NCBI GenBank assembly: GCA_003635195.1
Contig: PYIY01000173.1
Location: forward strand, 1-64,000
Source: Candidatus Poribacteria bacterium
Lineage (GTDB): Bacteria > Poribacteria > WGA-4E > WGA-3G
Direction of reading: 5' to 3'
Length of the DNA stretch: 64,000 nt
Under the pieces are notes generated by a model. That model searched no databases, was not told where the DNA came from, and was given only the letters and a program-made list of their open reading frames with translations. Shown here piece after piece: positions 35,852 through 44,791 of the stretch. Position 1 is the stretch's first letter; the number at the start of each line of letters is the position of its first letter. Made by a program: the position numbers and the translations under genes.

Positions 35852-36171
35852 AGATGCTTAGCGTGTGTATCTTCAATTACCAGACGCTGCTTAAGCGCGT
35901 TCAACAGAGTGCTGAACGTATCTAATAATTGCGCAGCATCCTCATTAGAGAGCATATTTAAAAGCGTTTCGGTATCAATACCGGTTCGTTTGCAAATTTC
36001 AACAACTCCACCTTGTGATGCTATAAAAGTCCGGAGGCACTTTAGAAAGAAGGGCAGATCGTCGTCAGTAAGGTATTCTTCTAAGGTCAACTGCAGATAA
36101 TCAATCGCTGCCTCGCGGTCGGTGGCAAGGTATTCAATAAAGTACTCGCGCCAGTTCCCTATTTCTCTCAT
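35842..36171 (-). CDS. Addiction-module antidote-like HTH protein, orphan
   Basis: 109 residues. The segment EYLTDDDLPFFLKCLRTFIASQGG followed by ICKRTGIDTETLLNMLSNED is the pattern of COG3636-type antidote proteins of HigB/RelE-like modules: an N-terminal YLxxxLEEY helix, then an HTH. No toxin gene is next to it, so it is either an orphan or a regulator. Its 3' end overlaps the right direct repeat. Confidence 0.65.
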   Translation of the reverse strand: MREIGNWREYFIEYLATDREAAIDYLQLTLEEYLTDDDLPFFLKCLRTFIASQGGVVEICKRTGIDTETLLNMLSNEDAAQLLDTFSTLLNALKQRLVIEDTHAKHLSL

Positions 36172-36350
36172 CGGTGTGTCTCCGTTCCTATTGATAATCG
36201 TTTTATACCCGCTGTGCGATGAAAAATAAACAGTTCGTTGATTGGTAATTATACTTCATCTTCTATTCAAAACGCAAGGTGTATTGGCAGTTTCGGAATT
36301 GCTCAGCGTCATTAAACTCACGTTCTTGGAAAAATATCCTCTAATTGCAG

Positions 36351-36379
36351 TTGACATCTACACTGTTTTCCTATAGAAT
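36351..36379 (+). promoter_or_regulatory. Promoter of acs
   Basis: TTGACA (36351-36356) and TAGAAT (36374-36379), 17-bp spacer, about 70 bases before acs. The -35 is consensus. Confidence 0.68.
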
Positions 36380-36449
36380 ATATCCTATACAACTTGTAGA
36401 GGCATTTTGAGAACTGGAGATTGATTTGTAGAGGAGATAAAAATATAAG

Positions 36450-38393
36450 ATGGCTAACAATATTTTTCCACCGGTGGAAACTGCTTATCCAATTGATAAT
36501 GCACATGTCAACAGTCTGGATGCGTATCAGGCGCAATACGCCGAATCAATTCAAGACTCAGAAGCATTTTGGGAAACGGTTGCAGAACGGTTGACGTGGT
36601 ATCAGAAATGGCACACTGTCCGAGATTACGACTTTGTTAGTGCCGATATTAAATGGTTTGAAGGCGGCACACTGAACGCTTGCTATAATTGCCTCGACCG
36701 GCATGTGGAAGCAGGACACGGCGATGCTACCGCTATTATCTGGGAGGGGAATGATCCTTCCGAAGATAAGACGTTCAGTTTTAGTGAACTCCTTGCCGAG
36801 GTCAAAAAGTTTGCCAACGTGCTGAAAGCACAAGGTGTTGAAAAAGGCGATCGCGTCTGTATCTATCTACAGATGGTGCCAGAGTTGGCAATTGCGATGT
36901 TGGCGTGTGCACGGATCGGCGCTGTGCATTCCATCGTTTTCGGCGCTTTTTCAGCGGAATCTCTCCGAGATAGGATTAATGACTCGGCGTGTAAGATGCT
37001 CATCACGCAAGACACCGCAATGCGGGGCCCTCGTAGCGATATACCCATGAAGGCGAATGCAGATGCAGCCGTGGCGGAATGTCCGTCTATTGAAAAAGTT
37101 GTTGTCGTGGAACGTACGGGAGACACGGTCGATTTTGATGCCTCGCGCGATATTTGGTGGCATCAAGCGATGGCAGATGCCGACGCAGAATGTGAACCAA
37201 CTGTGATGAACGCGGAAGATCCGCTCTTTATTCTGTATACCTCCGGCTCCACTGGAAAACCGAAAGGCGTTTTGCATACCACAGGTGGCTATCTTGTCTA
37301 TACCTCTTACACACATCAACAAGTCTTTGACTACCACGAAGGTGATGTGTACTGGTGCACGGCTGATATAGGGTGGATTACGGGACACTCTTATATTATC
37401 TATGGTCCGCTTGCGAATCGTGCGATTAGCATTATGTTTGAAGGCGTGCCGAACTACCCAGACTTCGGACGTTTTTGGCAAGTCGTTGAGAAGCATAACA
37501 TTAACATCTTCTATACTGCCCCAACGGCTTTGCGGGCCCTGATGAAGGAAGGTGACGCATGGGTTGAGAAGTATGATAGATCTACGCTTAGATTACTCGG
37601 CACGGTGGGTGAACCGATTAAAGAACCGGAATGGCTGTGGTATTACAACATCGTTGGTGAAAAACGGTGTCCGATTGTGGATACATGGTGGCAAACCGAG
37701 ACCGGTGGTATTTTGATGACGCCACTGCCCGCTGCAACGCCGCTGAAACCGGGTTCTGCGACATTCCCATTCTTTGGCATTGAGCCGGTGATATTAGATG
37801 AGGAAGGGAACGAGGTGGAAGGTAACCCAGCAACCGGTTATCTCTGTATTAAAACAGCGTGGCCCGGTATTATGCGAACAGTTTACGGGGACCATGAGCG
37901 ATTTTTAGACACCTATTTCCGCCGATTCCCCGGCTATTATATGACAGGGGATGGGGTGCTGCGCGATGAAGATGGCTACTATTGGATTACTGGGCGCGTG
38001 GACGACGTTCTCAATGTTTCAGGGCATCGATTAGGAACAGCCGAGGTAGAAGGGGCAATCGGTCAACACGATGCGGTCGCGGAAGCAGCAGTCGTCGGTT
38101 ACCCACACGACATCAAGGGACAAGGTATCTATGCGTATGTTACGCTCATGACGGGTGAATCTGTATCTGATGCGGTAGAAACGGGCATCAAACAGGCTGT
38201 CCGACAACATATCGGACCGATCGCCACGCCCGATAAGATTCAGTTTACGCCTGCGCTGCCAAAGACAAGATCAGGCAAGATTATGCGGCGCATCCTCAGA
38301 AAAATTGCGGAAGGCGACATCTCTGACCTCGGGGATACTTCAACCCTTGCCGATCCGACAGTCGTTGATGCCCTGGTTGAAGGGAGAAGGTAG
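36450..38393 (+). CDS. acs: Acetyl-CoA synthetase
   Basis: 647 residues. It activates acetate to acetyl-CoA via acetyl-AMP. Signatures: [33 protein letters not shown], the ATP motif [39 protein letters not shown], and the C-terminal [17 protein letters not shown], whose lysine is the acetylation-controlled catalytic residue. The length is the family norm. It stands alone with its own promoter. Confidence 0.96.
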   Translation: MANNIFPPVETAYPIDNAHVNSLDAYQAQYAESIQDSEAFWETVAERLTWYQKWHTVRDYDFVSADIKWFEGGTLNACYNCLDRHVEAGHGDATAIIWEGNDPSEDKTFSFSELLAEVKKFANVLKAQGVEKGDRVCIYLQMVPELAIAMLACARIGAVHSIVFGAFSAESLRDRINDSACKMLITQDTAMRGPRSDIPMKANADAAVAECPSIEKVVVVERTGDTVDFDASRDIWWHQAMADADAECEPTVMNAEDPLFILYTSGSTGKPKGVLHTTGGYLVYTSYTHQQVFDYHEGDVYWCTADIGWITGHSYIIYGPLANRAISIMFEGVPNYPDFGRFWQVVEKHNINIFYTAPTALRALMKEGDAWVEKYDRSTLRLLGTVGEPIKEPEWLWYYNIVGEKRCPIVDTWWQTETGGILMTPLPAATPLKPGSATFPFFGIEPVILDEEGNEVEGNPATGYLCIKTAWPGIMRTVYGDHERFLDTYFRRFPGYYMTGDGVLRDEDGYYWITGRVDDVLNVSGHRLGTAEVEGAIGQHDAVAEAAVVGYPHDIKGQGIYAYVTLMTGESVSDAVETGIKQAVRQHIGPIATPDKIQFTPALPKTRSGKIMRRILRKIAEGDISDLGDTSTLADPTVVDALVEGRR

Positions 38394-38517
38394 AATAGTT
38401 ATCAGTTTGCCTCGCAGTGAGAGTCGTCAGTTAAGAGGGTTTGTGTCGCAGCTACAGTCAACTGAACTGCCACAAGAACTTAATTGATAACTGACGACTC
38501 TAAAAACCGATAACTAC
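38394..38517. repeat. Nested inverted-repeat element after acs
   Basis: The outer arms AATAGTTATCAGTTT (38394-38408) and AAACCGATAACTACT (from about 38503) enclose inner perfect 10-bp arms GAGTCGTCAG (38421-38430) and CTGACGACTC (38491-38500). It is about 124 bp and belongs to the same TATCAGT family as the trkA-flanking repeats. It might also act as a terminator for acs. Confidence 0.65.
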
Positions 38518-38588
38518 TCCTTGAAGCATTTCGGTTCGTACTCGCGTAATTCATCGTGCATTAAATTTGCAAGAAGTAGGAGCACACA

Positions 38589-39083
38589 TTGGCATCAGCA
38601 CAGAAGATTGTAAATGAACTGAAAAAACAGGGAATCACGCACGCTGTAGGTGTTCCAGACAATGGCAGTGCGCGAATTTATGAACTTTTACGGACAGAAC
38701 CTGGCATTGAGGTTATTACGGTAACCCGTGAAGGTGAGGCATTCGCTATTGCATCCGGATTGTACGTGGGTGGTAAAAAACCGGTGATAATTATCCAAAA
38801 TACAGGTTTTCTGGAATCTGGCGATGCCATTCGAGGCACAGTGTTCAACATGCGGGTGCCGGTAGTCGTATTTATCGGGTATCGTGGATTTCACAATCGG
38901 AGCGCAGACGGACAATGGGTTGATTCTGTAGCGAACTTTTTGGAACCGACGCTAAAAGCGTGGAACCTACCTTACGAGATGTTAGAAACAGATAATGAAA
39001 TTTCGTGTATCCGTAGGGCATTTGAAACAACAGAAGCGACCTCACTGCCGGCAGCGGTTCTACTGATTGGACACGCCACTTAA
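38589..39083 (+). CDS. Sulfopyruvate decarboxylase alpha-like TPP-binding protein
   Basis: 164 residues. It resembles the N-terminal pyrimidine-binding half of thiamine-diphosphate decarboxylases such as sulfopyruvate decarboxylase alpha (ComD) or phosphonopyruvate decarboxylase: GITHAVGVPDNGSARIYELL, TREGEAFAIASGLYVGGKKPVIIIQNTGF, and PVVVFIGYRG. The catalytic glutamate is present (TREGE). The start is TTG, fixed by AGGAG upstream; no ATG fits. The PP-binding beta partner is not next to it, so the enzyme would need a subunit from elsewhere. Confidence 0.72.
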   Translation: MASAQKIVNELKKQGITHAVGVPDNGSARIYELLRTEPGIEVITVTREGEAFAIASGLYVGGKKPVIIIQNTGFLESGDAIRGTVFNMRVPVVVFIGYRGFHNRSADGQWVDSVANFLEPTLKAWNLPYEMLETDNEISCIRRAFETTEATSLPAAVLLIGHAT

Positions 39084-39243
39084 CATATTGTGCAAAGTAA
39101 ATAAATGTAGTTGCTGCGCGTATATTTCTGAGCGAAACAGCGGCGGAACTATACTTTTATGTTGTTTTTTCTGTAAAATCACGTTAAAATGTCTTGTTGT
39201 ATAGGTTTTTTGGGGAATTTTCGTTTTTTTTTAAACATTTTAC

Positions 39244-39273
39244 TTGACAAAACGTTTTAACATAATGTATCAT
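39244..39273 (+). promoter_or_regulatory. Promoter of the sigma factor gene
   Basis: TTGACA (39244-39249) and TATCAT (39268-39273) with an 18-bp spacer, about 50 bases before ATG 39322, in a T-rich upstream stretch that could act as an UP-like element. Confidence 0.55.
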
Positions 39274-39321
39274 TAAGATTTGTATTATTTTACCAAATCC
39301 TATAATAAGGAGAGGAGAACG

Positions 39322-40311
39322 ATGGAAGCCGAATTTCTCGGTGAAACGACAAGTATTGAAAGTGTTGATCCTTACATGGATGCAGCATATTCAGCAGATG
39401 AAACAGAGCCCCCAGAGAGTTATAAAGGGAGCGATCAGAGTGCATTAACAAGTTGGCTCCGAAGTGTAGCAGGTCACCGCCTGCTGACCCGTGAAGAAGA
39501 AGTTGAGTTAGCGAAACGCATTGAAGCTGGTGAAACGGAGGATGGTTATACTCCGGATGCGGAGCAAGCACGGGATCAACTTGTACAAGCGAACTTACGC
39601 CTCGTCATTTCAATCGCTGTGAAATACCAAGGACACAACGTCCCACTCGAAGATCTGATTCAAGAAGGTAATATCGGACTGATTAAAGCAGCGGGTAAGT
39701 TTGATTATAGGAAGGGTTTTAAATTTAGTACGTACGCGATCTGGTGGATTAAACAAGCGATTATGCGTACGCTTGATAATTTCTCTCGTTCCATTAGACT
39801 ACCTTCCTATGTCGTTGCGAAGATGAATAAGTTTGACGCTGTCTACGCGACACTCTGCCAAGAACTGCAACGTGAACCTCGACGCGACGAAATCGCCGAA
39901 GCTTTAGACCTGTCCTTAAGACAGGTTGAGGAAATTTTGACGTTTAACGCTGATGCAATTTCAATGGATTTACAACTTAGCGATGAACGCTCCGCCGCGA
40001 CATTAGGTGATTTAATCGAGGACCCCGCGACGAGCGGTGAAGAAGGTCCTATTGCAGAAATGATTAACGAAGATCTGATCGCCCAATTTCTTAAAAGACT
40101 ACCGGACCGAGAACAGAAAGTACTGAAGATGCGTTTTGGACTCGAAGATGGAGAACGTAAGACGCTCCGCGAAATTGGAGATGTTTTAGATGTTACCCGA
40201 GAACGGATCCGGCAATTGGAGATAGACGCAATCAAACGATTGCGCTTGTTGTATGACGAAATGGGAGAATTTCAGTCAGATCAGCCAATTTCTCAAAAGA
40301 CTGCTGCATAA
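39322..40311 (+). CDS. RpoD-family sigma-70 factor
   Basis: 329 residues from ATG 39322 (AAGGAGAGGAGAAC upstream). Regions 1.2 (SWLRSVAGHRLLTREEEVELAKRIEAGE), 2 (LVQANLRLVISIAVKYQG ... GNIGLIKAAGKFDYRKGFKFSTYAIWWIKQAIMRTL), 3 and 4.2 (KTLREIGDVLDVTRERIRQLEIDAIKRLRLL) are complete. Region 1.1 and the non-conserved insert of large RpoD are missing, so it may be the compact primary sigma factor of this lineage or a group 2 factor. An in-frame ATG at 39280 gives extra residues unlike the family. Confidence 0.9.
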   Translation: MEAEFLGETTSIESVDPYMDAAYSADETEPPESYKGSDQSALTSWLRSVAGHRLLTREEEVELAKRIEAGETEDGYTPDAEQARDQLVQANLRLVISIAVKYQGHNVPLEDLIQEGNIGLIKAAGKFDYRKGFKFSTYAIWWIKQAIMRTLDNFSRSIRLPSYVVAKMNKFDAVYATLCQELQREPRRDEIAEALDLSLRQVEEILTFNADAISMDLQLSDERSAATLGDLIEDPATSGEEGPIAEMINEDLIAQFLKRLPDREQKVLKMRFGLEDGERKTLREIGDVLDVTRERIRQLEIDAIKRLRLLYDEMGEFQSDQPISQKTAA

Positions 40312-40332
40312 CACGACTCACGGAAGGCAACT

Positions 40333-40947
40333 ATGAAGAATTTCTTGAAGAAGCTCACGGGAAATGAAGCCCCTTTGCTTCAGGTGACAGAAGCCGCACA
40401 AGAGAAGATTCACGCAGTGATAGAAGCCGAAGAAGTTGAAGTTGAAGGTCTACGTATCAGCATCCAAGGTAAAACTGCTACAGCATTCCAATATAGCCTC
40501 GGTTTAGCGACTGAAGCGCAAGCGGATGATATTGTTGTTGAATGTGAGAATTTTAATGTGCTCGTCGATGCCAAAAGCGCACCGGACCTTCAAGGGGCTG
40601 TGATCGATTATGTCGACGACCTGAATTCAAGTGGGTTCAACATCGAAAATCCTAACACGCCTACTTGGGATAATCCGAAAGCACAACAGATTCAGGAACT
40701 CATTGATGAACGGATTAATCCGGCTGTCGCCGCACATGGTGGGCAAATAGAACTCCTAAATGTTGAAGAGGATTCTATCTATATCCACATGGGTGGTGGG
40801 TGTCAAGGGTGTGGCATGGCGAATGTCACGCTCAAACACGGCATTGAAGCGATGATTCAGGAAGTCTTTCCTGAAATTAAGCACGTGATCGATACAACGG
40901 ATCACGCTGCTGGGGACAATCCGTATTATGCCCCAAGCAAAGGATAA
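40333..40947 (+). CDS. nfuA: NfuA-type iron-sulfur carrier
   Basis: 204 residues. The N-terminal degenerate A-type domain (LLQVTEAAQEKIHAVIEAEE ... GLRISIQ) lacks the cysteines, and the C-terminal NifU domain has the cluster motif GGGCQGCGMANVTLKHGIE with the two ligand cysteines. NfuA hands [4Fe-4S] clusters to target enzymes such as lipoyl synthase. It follows the sigma gene by 21 bases and ends in a terminator. Confidence 0.9.
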   Translation: MKNFLKKLTGNEAPLLQVTEAAQEKIHAVIEAEEVEVEGLRISIQGKTATAFQYSLGLATEAQADDIVVECENFNVLVDAKSAPDLQGAVIDYVDDLNSSGFNIENPNTPTWDNPKAQQIQELIDERINPAVAAHGGQIELLNVEEDSIYIHMGGGCQGCGMANVTLKHGIEAMIQEVFPEIKHVIDTTDHAAGDNPYYAPSKG

Positions 40948-40954
40948 CAATAAC

Positions 40955-40990
40955 ACGGACGGGCAGATGTAACATCTGTCCGTTTTTTTT
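40955..40990 (+). terminator. Terminator after nfuA
   Basis: A GC-rich stem (GGGCAGATG with CATCTGTCC, loop TAA) is followed by nine Ts. It overlaps the stop codon of the convergent GHMP-kinase gene by one base. Confidence 0.88.
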
Positions 40991-41958
40991 TAACCTGACA
41001 CAACGCTGGCGCCAAGGTTGTTCGCTTGCGTAATAAAACAGGTCCCGCCATCGGGTAGCGTTTTCAGGAATGCGTCGGTTTCCTGCTTTAACCTATCAAT
41101 ATCCGCCGCTATTACGCAAATCGCTGGTCCCCAACTACTCACCCCTGCCCCGAATGCATCGTTATCGCGCAAGTAGTCAAGCGTTAATTGAAGCTCAGAA
41201 CCTTGTGCCTCAATTTCGACTTTCTTCCACCCAAACGTCTGAATATCGTTTAAGGCTTTGCCAAAGTTGGACATATCATCTTCAATGAGGGCAGGAAGTA
41301 TCTGGAGCAGTAAGATGTGTGAAAGTTTCTGGGCAACCCATTCTGGTTGTGGACACAACGTCCGAAACAGTTCTACCTCTGTATCGCCGTAAATTCTCGA
41401 ACAATTCGGCATCACGATCAGCAGCGGCAATTCTGGAAATGAATAACGGAGTAAAATTGGTGGCGGTTGAATATCACCAACAGCAGACGAGGGGAGAAAC
41501 GACGCTTTTTCTTCAGGAAAACGGTGTCCACCATCTACGATGAACCCACCAGTATCAAACGCTGCAACTCCAATACCTGAAGTCCCGCCGCGCCCGACCG
41601 CCTGTGCGAGTTCTTGTACACCCAGTCCGAGTTGATACAATACATTGACAGCCTGTGCAATGCCAAGTGCAAGTTGCGTTCCGGACCCGAATCCACAATG
41701 CATCGGGATTTCAGACGCAAATGTTAACTTAATTCCGGGAAAGGGATAGATTTGTTGAAAGCGTTGGAGGACAGCAATCGCGCGCTCACGATACACAGAA
41801 GGCGCGACATCAATGTCCGTTGCCATTTCAGCGATAATTTGGAAATTGGGTTCAGTAATCGCAAGCCCGAACCCACCATCAACCCGTCCTAACGCTCCGT
41901 TCAAATCAAGTAGGGAAAAGTGCAAGCGGGACGGGGTCGTAATTTTGACGTGGTTCAT
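40990..41958 (-). CDS. GHMP kinase-like protein, beta-RFAP synthase family
   Basis: 322 residues. It has the N-terminal TPSRLHFSLLDLNGALGRVDGGFGLAI and the GHMP motif IPMHCGFGSGTQLALGIAQAVN. These match the beta-ribofuranosylaminobenzene-5'-phosphate synthase group, which begins tetrahydromethanopterin-type cofactor synthesis in archaea and some C1-using bacteria. No other such gene is near, so the true substrate is open. Confidence 0.75.
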   Translation of the reverse strand: MNHVKITTPSRLHFSLLDLNGALGRVDGGFGLAITEPNFQIIAEMATDIDVAPSVYRERAIAVLQRFQQIYPFPGIKLTFASEIPMHCGFGSGTQLALGIAQAVNVLYQLGLGVQELAQAVGRGGTSGIGVAAFDTGGFIVDGGHRFPEEKASFLPSSAVGDIQPPPILLRYSFPELPLLIVMPNCSRIYGDTEVELFRTLCPQPEWVAQKLSHILLLQILPALIEDDMSNFGKALNDIQTFGWKKVEIEAQGSELQLTLDYLRDNDAFGAGVSSWGPAICVIAADIDRLKQETDAFLKTLPDGGTCFITQANNLGASVVSG

Positions 41959-42039
41959 AGTTGTGTCGGGCAGGGTTCGTCTTGTTGTAGTGGTTTATAA
42001 ATACAAAACAGATGAAATGAGGTAACTATTTTCCACTTA

Positions 42040-42744
42040 TCAGTCAGCAGCAGTTTCCTCATATCCATTCCGTCTGACATCTCGTTCAATTAAACCGTCT
42101 CGGATATGGAGTACCCGTTTTGCGTGTTCAGCGACTTCAGCTTCATGTGTCACCATGATGATGGTATTTCCTTCATCGTTCAACCTGTTGAAGATCGCCA
42201 TAATTTCTTCACCGGAGCGTGTGTCCAAGTTTCCAGTCGGTTCATCGGCAAAAATCATTGAGGGTTTATTGACCAAAGCCCGCGCGATAGCAACGCGCTG
42301 AATTTGCCCGCCCGATAACTCGGTCGACTTATGATCTACGCGGTCTGCTAAGCCGACGGCTTCCAAGGACTCAAATGCGCGCCGTTTTCGTTCCTTTCTA
42401 CCCAAACCAGAATAAATCAGTGGCAGTTCAACATTGTTGAGTGCGCTGGTCCGTGGTAGTAGATTAAACGATTGAAAAACAAAACCGATCTTCTTATTGC
42501 GAATGTCCGCGAGACGATTATCAGAAAGCTTACCAACCTCTTCGCCCTCAAGGAAGTAATCACCCGATGTTGGCGTTGCGAGACACCCCAAGATGTCCAT
42601 CATGGTTGATTTACCGGAACCAGAGGGTCCCATAATAGCGAGGAATTCACCTTGTGATATAGTGAAACTCACACCCCGCAGTGCATGTACCTGCACGTCG
42701 CCCATCTGGTAGATTTTTGTCAAATTTCGTACATCTATTAACAT
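42040..42744 (-). CDS. ABC transporter ATPase, MacB/LolD type
   Basis: 234 residues. Walker [11 protein letters not shown]-loop [21 protein letters not shown], signature [15 protein letters not shown] and Walker [13 protein letters not shown]. This subfamily drives MacB/LolCDE-like mechanotransmission rather than import. Good AAGGAG site. It follows the MacA-like gene in an efflux operon. No FtsX/MacB permease is present in the operon or the window. Confidence 0.92.
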   Translation of the reverse strand: MLIDVRNLTKIYQMGDVQVHALRGVSFTISQGEFLAIMGPSGSGKSTMMDILGCLATPTSGDYFLEGEEVGKLSDNRLADIRNKKIGFVFQSFNLLPRTSALNNVELPLIYSGLGRKERKRRAFESLEAVGLADRVDHKSTELSGGQIQRVAIARALVNKPSMIFADEPTGNLDTRSGEEIMAIFNRLNDEGNTIIMVTHEAEVAEHAKRVLHIRDGLIERDVRRNGYEETAAD

Positions 42745-42821
42745 AGTGTTTTCTCCTTACTTATATTGATGAAAAAGAAAAAACAGAATTTAGCACATCT
42801 ATGCTAACAATACGGCATCTG

Positions 42822-44789
42822 TTATTCCTCGCCGTCTTCGTTGTTCCTTTGCCCTTCTGTTAATTCCTTCATAGAAGGCACAAAAACGCGATCACCTTCT
42901 TTCAAACCCCCTGTGATTTGAAAGTGTGTGTTGTTGCGCTGCCCGATTGTAATATGGGTTTTAACGCCTTTTTGCTCTTTGTTCTTGCTGGATTCACCGG
43001 TATCTAACTTGACAAAGTACTGCCGTTCACTACTTACCTCGGCTTCTATATCAGGAAGTACGTTCTGATCGGAAATAACAATGCTAATTTCTATTGGACC
43101 TTTACGCAACCCCTTCTGATCACCTTCAAGCAAAATTTCGAGGTTGCCACGTGCCTTTTCCGCGTCAATTTTACCGACCTGCCCGGGAAATTCCTTTCCG
43201 ATAAGATTCCGAATTTTGAGCCGTTGCCCTTCCTGAAATTGCCCAAGATCTGCCGAATTAATGTTGGCTTTTACGGTGAAAATTTCCGGACTTAGCACAG
43301 CAGGGATAGGTAGTTGAAGCACATCCGATTCTTCAAACACAATGATATCGACATCTGCGGACATACCGGGCCGTAATTCAGGCGGCGAACCGATAACTTC
43401 TACATCCACCTCAAACGTGATGACAGAACTCTGATTTTGGGGACCGCGCCGCGTTGCGCTCGGTGAAATCTCGCTCACTCTCCCCGGGAAGACGCGACCC
43501 GGATAGCTATCAACGGTGATTTCGGCACGTTGTTCTGGTTTTATTTTCCCGATCTCTACTTGGTTGATTTGGGTTCTGACAATCATCTGGTCAAGGTCAG
43601 CGATACGCATGATCGCTTCGCCGCGTGAAAATGCGGAACGACCTGACGTAATAATCTCGCCTTCTTCCACAATGAGTTGTGTAATTGTGCCAGCCATCGG
43701 TGCTTTTACAGTTGTCCATTCGTAGCGTTCTTCTTGAGAATCAAGTTGGCTTTGCGCTTGGAGGCGATTCGCCTCTGCACTCACCTCTGAATGTATAGTC
43801 AACTCCTTTTCTTCTTCCGTCGTCTCTTGAATCTGTTGGAGGCGGGTTTGTGCGTCCTCGAGTTCCGCTTTGTACTGCTTACGCTGTGCTTCAAGAGACT
43901 TTTTAAGGGTCTCAACGTTCTTCTTATTTAGTTCAAGCGTCGATTTTCGGCTTTCGATCGCTGTTTTGCGTGCGTTGAGGTTCTCATCTTGAGATTTTAT
44001 AGTCTCTTTTTGCGATTCAACTTCTTTCTCGGCAGAATCGTATTGTGACTTAGCAACTATAAGTTGGCGTTGAGAATCTTCCAATGCTTTCTTTGAGATG
44101 AGTTTTTTCTTAAAAAGCTCATCGTTACGTTTGTGCTCAGTCTCTGCTGTCTCATACGAGATTTTTGCGGATTCAACATTGGTCTGTGAGCGTTCAAGGG
44201 TTAGATTTGCTTGTCCTAATGCAATTTCTGCCTGCTTCAAGGCGATATTATCCTGATCAAGGGAGTTTTGTGTTGTTGCGACCAATGTTTCCGCCTCGGT
44301 GATCCGTTGCTGTGTGTTTGCGACAAAGGAATCCAAGGTCGCTTGTGCTTTTAAGACAGAATTTTGTGCCTGTGCGAGATTACTCTCTTGCTGTTTCTCA
44401 GTAATCTTAATACGGAGTTGTGCTCGCTTCAATTCTGCTTCGCGCGCATTAAGGTTCGCCTCCGCCTGTTTCTTCTGCTCCAGAATTTGCTTTTCATCAA
44501 TGCGAAGGAGCGGTTGGTCGACCTCAACTTTTTGTCCCTCAACAACGTAAATGTCAACGATCTCGCCTTCCACGTTTGAGCGAACATCCACCTCAATAAA
44601 GGAGCGTAAGTTACCAGATTCACGCACGCGAACAAGGAATTCGCCGCGGCGGACAATTTCCTGTTTTACCTCGGTCTCCTTCTTTTTTTGACCGAAACCG
44701 AAGTTCATACGGGTAGCACCGATGACCCCGACAGCAATAACGCCTACGGTAACTATCCCTATGATAATCCACCTTTTACGATTCTTCAT
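42822..44789 (-). CDS. MacA/HlyD-like periplasmic adaptor with long coiled coil
   Basis: 655 residues. A short cytoplasmic start and one membrane helix (about 8-28) are followed by the biotinyl-lipoyl-like half motif (GEIVDIYVVEGQKVEVDQPLLRID). A very long alpha-helical hairpin follows (about 95-355, rich in K, E, Q) and then the second lipoyl half (VKAPMAGTITQLIVEEGEIITSG) and beta-barrel regions. The hairpin is longer than in E. coli MacA, so it may reach deeper toward the TolC partner. It is the middle gene of the efflux operon. Confidence 0.86.
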   Translation of the reverse strand: MKNRKRWIIIGIVTVGVIAVGVIGATRMNFGFGQKKKETEVKQEIVRRGEFLVRVRESGNLRSFIEVDVRSNVEGEIVDIYVVEGQKVEVDQPLLRIDEKQILEQKKQAEANLNAREAELKRAQLRIKITEKQQESNLAQAQNSVLKAQATLDSFVANTQQRITEAETLVATTQNSLDQDNIALKQAEIALGQANLTLERSQTNVESAKISYETAETEHKRNDELFKKKLISKKALEDSQRQLIVAKSQYDSAEKEVESQKETIKSQDENLNARKTAIESRKSTLELNKKNVETLKKSLEAQRKQYKAELEDAQTRLQQIQETTEEEKELTIHSEVSAEANRLQAQSQLDSQEERYEWTTVKAPMAGTITQLIVEEGEIITSGRSAFSRGEAIMRIADLDQMIVRTQINQVEIGKIKPEQRAEITVDSYPGRVFPGRVSEISPSATRRGPQNQSSVITFEVDVEVIGSPPELRPGMSADVDIIVFEESDVLQLPIPAVLSPEIFTVKANINSADLGQFQEGQRLKIRNLIGKEFPGQVGKIDAEKARGNLEILLEGDQKGLRKGPIEISIVISDQNVLPDIEAEVSSERQYFVKLDTGESSKNKEQKGVKTHITIGQRNNTHFQITGGLKEGDRVFVPSMKELTEGQRNNEDGEE

Positions 44790-44791
44790 TT

